Positions 61,525 to 64,000 of a stretch of 64,000 nucleotides of DNA are shown here, in pieces; the first letter of the stretch is position 1, and the number at the start of each line of letters is the position of its first letter. Source of the DNA: Arthrobacter_E sp041360795 (lineage in GTDB: Bacteria > Actinomycetota > Actinomycetes > Actinomycetales > Micrococcaceae). Position numbers and translations under genes: made by a program. The stretch lies in contig NZ_JBFUPW010000002.1 of NCBI RefSeq assembly GCF_041360795.1, forward strand, positions 372,001-436,000. The letters run 5' to 3'. Below the pieces are notes generated by a model. It was not told where the DNA came from. It saw nothing but the letters and a program-made list of their open reading frames with translations, and did no database searches.

Positions 61525-62469
61525 TCAGGCCAGCGCGGACTTCAGCGTCTGGATCGCCAGCGCCATGGCCGCACGCGCACCGTGGGTGTCGCGCAGGGCA
61601 TCCAGCATCACGAAGTCGTGGATGACGCCACCCACCCGGATCTGGGTGACCGGGACACCGGCATCCCGCAGCTTGGCCGCGTAAGCCTCGCCCTCATCAC
61701 GCAGGACGTCGGCTTCAGCCGTGATCACGAGCGCAGGCGGGAGCCCGGCAAGTTCCTCCGTGGTGGCCCGCAGTGGGGAAGCGGTGATCTGGTTCCGCTC
61801 GGCCTCATCGGTGGTGTACTGATCCCAGAACCACTGCATGGCGTCGCGGCGCAGGAAGTACCCCTCGGCGAACTGGTGGTAGGACTCGGTGTCGAACGAC
61901 GCGTCGGTCACGGGGTAGAACAGCACCTGGTGCTTGAACTCGACCCCGCCCCGCTCCTTGGCCATGAGGGTCAGGACGGTCGCCATGTTGCCGCCCACGG
62001 AGTCGCCGGAGATCGCGAGACGCGAACCGTCCAGCCCCTTCTCCGCACCGTGCTCGACGATCCAGCGTGCCGTGGCGAAGTTCTGCTCGATCGCATGCGG
62101 GTAGCGGGCCTCGGGCGACAGGTCATACTCCGGGAAGACGACGGCGGCGCCCACTCCCACGGCGAACTCACGGACCAGGCGGTCGTGCGTCGCCGCATTG
62201 CCGAACACCCAGCCGGCGCCGTGCGTGTAGAGCACGACGGGCAGCGCCCCGGTGGCCCCTGCGGGACGGACGATACGAGCGGACAGAGGGCGTTCGCCGC
62301 CGATCTCGACCCACTCCTCATCGATGGCCGGCTTCTCGACTCCCTCACCGGACTGCACGTCGATGACAGCCTTGCGCCCTTCCACGGGGCCAAGGTCGAA
62401 GAGGTACGGAGGCTCGGCGGTGGCGGCCGCGAACTCGGCGGCGGCGGTTTCCAGGATCGGCTGGGACAT
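61525..62469 (-). CDS. Alpha/beta hydrolase, HSL (hormone-sensitive lipase) family
   Basis: A 314-aa esterase-type hydrolase. The oxyanion-hole motif reads HGAGW (H83; the family consensus is HGGG), the nucleophile is S157 in GDSVGGN, and the triad is completed by D254 (ADVLRDEG) and H284 (GVIHDFVML). The HSL-type lid region precedes it. Likely substrates are short-chain or acyl esters. AAGGAG precedes the ATG at 62469. It is divergent from an OhrR-like regulator, with three palindromes in the 121-bp gap, so its expression is probably repressed by that regulator. Confidence 0.88.
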   Translation of the reverse strand: MSQPILETAAAEFAAATAEPPYLFDLGPVEGRKAVIDVQSGEGVEKPAIDEEWVEIGGERPLSARIVRPAGATGALPVVLYTHGAGWVFGNAATHDRLVREFAVGVGAAVVFPEYDLSPEARYPHAIEQNFATARWIVEHGAEKGLDGSRLAISGDSVGGNMATVLTLMAKERGGVEFKHQVLFYPVTDASFDTESYHQFAEGYFLRRDAMQWFWDQYTTDEAERNQITASPLRATTEELAGLPPALVITAEADVLRDEGEAYAAKLRDAGVPVTQIRVGGVIHDFVMLDALRDTHGARAAMALAIQTLKSALA

Positions 62470-62503
62470 GGCGTTCACTCCTTGATCGATGGTGCGCAAA
62501 TTA

Positions 62504-62517
62504 CCTTGCACGCAAGG
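62504..62517. promoter_or_regulatory. OhrR-type operator box 1
   Basis: CCTTGCACGCAAGG is a near-perfect palindrome in the esterase/regulator gap, nearest to the esterase start. It shares the CTTGC-N-GCAAG pattern with boxes 2 and 3. Confidence 0.7.
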
Positions 62518-62533
62518 AATCTATCGAAGTCTC

Positions 62534-62549
62534 ACCTTGCGCGCAAGGT
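62534..62549. promoter_or_regulatory. OhrR-type operator box 2
   Basis: ACCTTGCGCGCAAGGT is a perfect 16-bp palindrome, 31 bp centre to centre from box 1. It is the best conserved of the three sites. Confidence 0.75.
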
Positions 62550-62561
62550 ATTTATCGAAAA

Positions 62562-62577
62562 AACTTGCGCACAAGTT
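62562..62577. promoter_or_regulatory. OhrR-type operator box 3
   Basis: AACTTGCGCACAAGTT is palindromic except at its centre. It lies 28 bp from box 2 and 14 bp before the regulator start, so it could block the regulator's own promoter or translation. Confidence 0.65.
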
Positions 62578-62590
62578 GTACCGTGGGAGG

Positions 62591-63058
62591 ATGGCGACAC
62601 CTCAACATGGCCTCGACCTCGGCGATCAGCTGTGCTTCTCCCTCTACACCGCACAGCGCCTCGTGACGGCGGCCTACCGCCCGATTCTGGACACCCTCGG
62701 GCTCACATACCCCCAGTACGTGGCGATGCTCGCGCTCTGGGAGAAGGCGCCCCAGACCATGGGTGAGCTGGGCGAGAAACTGGGCCTCGACTACGGCACC
62801 GTCACCCCGCTCATCAAGAGGCTCGAAGCGACAGGGCTGGTCGTCCGCGAGAAAGTGCCGGAGGACCAGAGGAGCGTCCAGGTGAACCTCACGAGCGCGG
62901 GGCAGCACCTCCGGGACAAGGCCGTCACCGTGCCGGATGCGATCGCGGACGCCATGGCCCTCGACACCGAGGAGTTCCAGACCCTCAAGGACTCCTTGGA
63001 GCACCTCAGCGCGAATGTGGCGCAGCGCCTGGGAAGCCGCGCGCCGTCCTCGGACTGA
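62591..63058 (+). CDS. ohrR: OhrR/MarR-family redox regulator
   Basis: A 155-aa MarR-fold repressor. The reactive cysteine is C15 in DQLCFSLY, and Y19, Y29 and Y40 fall at the positions known in B. subtilis OhrR, where C15 with Y29 and Y40 senses organic peroxide. The winged helix (about 62-105) includes MGELGEKLGLDYGTVTPLIK and EDQRSVQV. The ATG at 62591 follows GGGAGG; the frame remains open upstream. OhrR normally controls an Ohr peroxidase gene; here the neighbour is an esterase instead. Confidence 0.9.
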   Translation: MATPQHGLDLGDQLCFSLYTAQRLVTAAYRPILDTLGLTYPQYVAMLALWEKAPQTMGELGEKLGLDYGTVTPLIKRLEATGLVVREKVPEDQRSVQVNLTSAGQHLRDKAVTVPDAIADAMALDTEEFQTLKDSLEHLSANVAQRLGSRAPSSD

Positions 63059-63175
63059 CTTTTCGGACGCGCAACGACTTTCTGGACGCACGACGGCGCT
63101 GGGAGGCGTCAGGCGCGCATCCGCGCTTCACGGGGACTGGGGCTCAGCGGTATGCAGCTCGGTGGTGCACACGGG

Positions 63176-63514
63176 TCAGCGAGCGTTGCGCGGGCCGTTC
63201 TCGCCGTCGTCGGTCGCGATCGGAGTGCCGTTCTCCGGCTCGGCGCCGGCCTGACCAGCGCCGCTCTCCTGCCCAGCGCCGTCCTGCTGCGTGCCGTCCT
63301 GCTCCGCCGCTTCGGCCACTTCACCGCGGTAGCGGACACGACGGATGCGGCGGACCATGTCGACGATCAGGAACGCCATGATGATGACGATGAAGGCCGT
63401 GGCGAGGAAGCCCAGGAGACCCGGGGTGACCATGTCCTGCGTCAGGCCCGGCTTCAGGCCCGGGAGGGGGCTGGGGCTCGGGTCGTTGGCAAGTTGCACA
63501 AGCAGCTGGTACAC
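63176..63514 (-). CDS. Small single-pass membrane protein next to mca
   Basis: A 112-aa protein with one strong membrane helix (about 32-55) and an acidic, Gln/Gly/Glu-rich cytoplasmic tail. It starts at GTG. From memory, mycobacterial Rv1083 is a similar small protein just downstream of mca, in the same order. Function unknown. Confidence 0.72.
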   Translation of the reverse strand: MYQLLVQLANDPSPSPLPGLKPGLTQDMVTPGLLGFLATAFIVIIMAFLIVDMVRRIRRVRYRGEVAEAAEQDGTQQDGAGQESGAGQAGAEPENGTPIATDDGENGPRNAR

Positions 63515-63630
63515 GCTTCACACCTTCAGGTTCTGGGGGACTCCCCCAATTCTACGCCGGATAGAACTGCCCCGAGACCGGCCGGGCCCGGCCCCGGCCG
63601 AGCGTCTCGGCCGTCCCGGCCACACTGCCG

Positions 63631-64000
63631 TCAGCGCAGTCCGGCGAACAGATCCGTCTCGGGCACGGTGTCCCCGACCTTCGAATCGATCAGAGCGAAT
63701 TCCTCATAGGGCCAGACGCGCCGCTGCAACTCATCAGGGAACGCGAAGAAGAAGCCGTCCGGGTCGATCTGGGTGCGGTGTGCCTTGAGGGCCGCATCGC
63801 GCCGCTCAAACCAGGCGCCGACGTCGATCCGGGTGGTCGGGATGTGCAGCGGCTCGGCCTTGGACTCCAGCCACCCGTCGATCCACTCGAGCCCCTGGAT
63901 GTTGAGGCCCTCGGCCCGGGCGGCGTCCCGCAGCGCGCGCATGCGCTCCAGGCCGAGACCGCAGTCGTAGTAGAGCTTCGAGGGCTGCCAGGCGGGGCCG
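63631..64000 (-). CDS. mca: Mycothiol S-conjugate amidase, C-terminal part
   Basis: Mca cleaves mycothiol S-conjugates during detoxification of electrophiles. Only the C-terminal 122 or so residues lie in the window; the rest continues beyond the right edge. The segment SKLYYDCGLGLERMRALRDA and the C-terminal HRTQIDPDGFFFAFP and RRVWPYEEFAL are those of Mca. It is the last gene here and lies upstream of the small membrane protein on the same strand. Confidence 0.85.
   Translation of the reverse strand, partial: GPAWQPSKLYYDCGLGLERMRALRDAARAEGLNIQGLEWIDGWLESKAEPLHIPTTRIDVGAWFERRDAALKAHRTQIDPDGFFFAFPDELQRRVWPYEEFALIDSKVGDTVPETDLFAGLR

Overview
The window comes from a high-GC Gram-positive actinobacterium, most likely Micrococcaceae (Arthrobacter-like). 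The evidence is the G/C-rich third codon positions, frequent GTG starts, a WhiB regulator, a mycothiol-conjugate amidase, protein O-mannosylation, and gene neighbourhoods that I recall from other actinobacteria. No tRNA, rRNA, CRISPR array, complete insertion sequence or replication origin was seen.

Layout. 0-5.1 kb: a translationally coupled MoxR / DUF58 / transglutaminase operon. 5.2-13 kb: succinate-semialdehyde dehydrogenase, rsmI divergent from a protein O-mannosyltransferase, a long-chain acyl-CoA ligase and a DUF1461 membrane protein. 13-30 kb: a cell-envelope and core-metabolism block with L,D-transpeptidase, ahcY, a Trm112-like protein, DUF3499, a metallopeptidase-family protein, DUF5719, a giant family-2 glycosyltransferase, whiB, TIGR03089, gtrA, purK-purE, an LCP ligase and manA. 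From memory this matches the mycobacterial ahcY-whiB2-manA-purEK neighbourhood. 30-45.9 kb: a FemX-like aminoacyltransferase, an HExxH protein with an LRV-like N-terminus, glpX, DUF4245, carbonic anhydrase, fumC, a large unknown membrane protein, an orphan prepilin peptidase, two GNATs, a RibD/DHFR-fold protein, PIN-PhoH, a short-chain Z-prenyl diphosphate synthase and hemolysin III. 57-59 kb and 63.2-64 kb: the DUF255 protein, a small membrane protein and mca. I recall glpX, DUF4245, fum, phoH2, Z-FPP synthase, hemolysin III, DUF255, small membrane protein and mca lying in similar order in mycobacteria (around Rv1082-Rv1100), so these look like the ancestral backbone.

Two accessory blocks interrupt that backbone. 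The first (45.98-50.6 kb) holds four unfamiliar small genes with AT-richer composition, which resemble orphan immunity genes. They sit between a full-length nucleoside-deoxyribosyltransferase-like gene and a decayed second copy of it (201 bp aligned, about 90% identical). Next to them is an MFS transporter gene split by one in-frame TGA in its signature motif. The second (50.8-57.1 kb) holds an asparagine uptake and breakdown cluster (GntR, asparaginase, aspA, ansP) followed by azlCD. An OhrR-like regulator with three operator-like palindromes faces an HSL-type esterase at 61.5-63.1 kb.

Intergenic DNA also carries several very long, near-perfect hairpins (arms of about 16-26 bp). Two of the families occur twice in the window; these look like a dispersed repeat class rather than ordinary terminators.

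Functional links: ManA supplies mannose-6-phosphate upstream of the GDP-mannose/polyprenyl-phosphomannose used by the O-mannosyltransferase. The Z-prenyl synthase, LCP ligase, FemX-like enzyme, L,D-transpeptidase and glycosyltransferase all serve envelope assembly. Asparaginase, AspA and fumarase connect asparagine to the TCA cycle.
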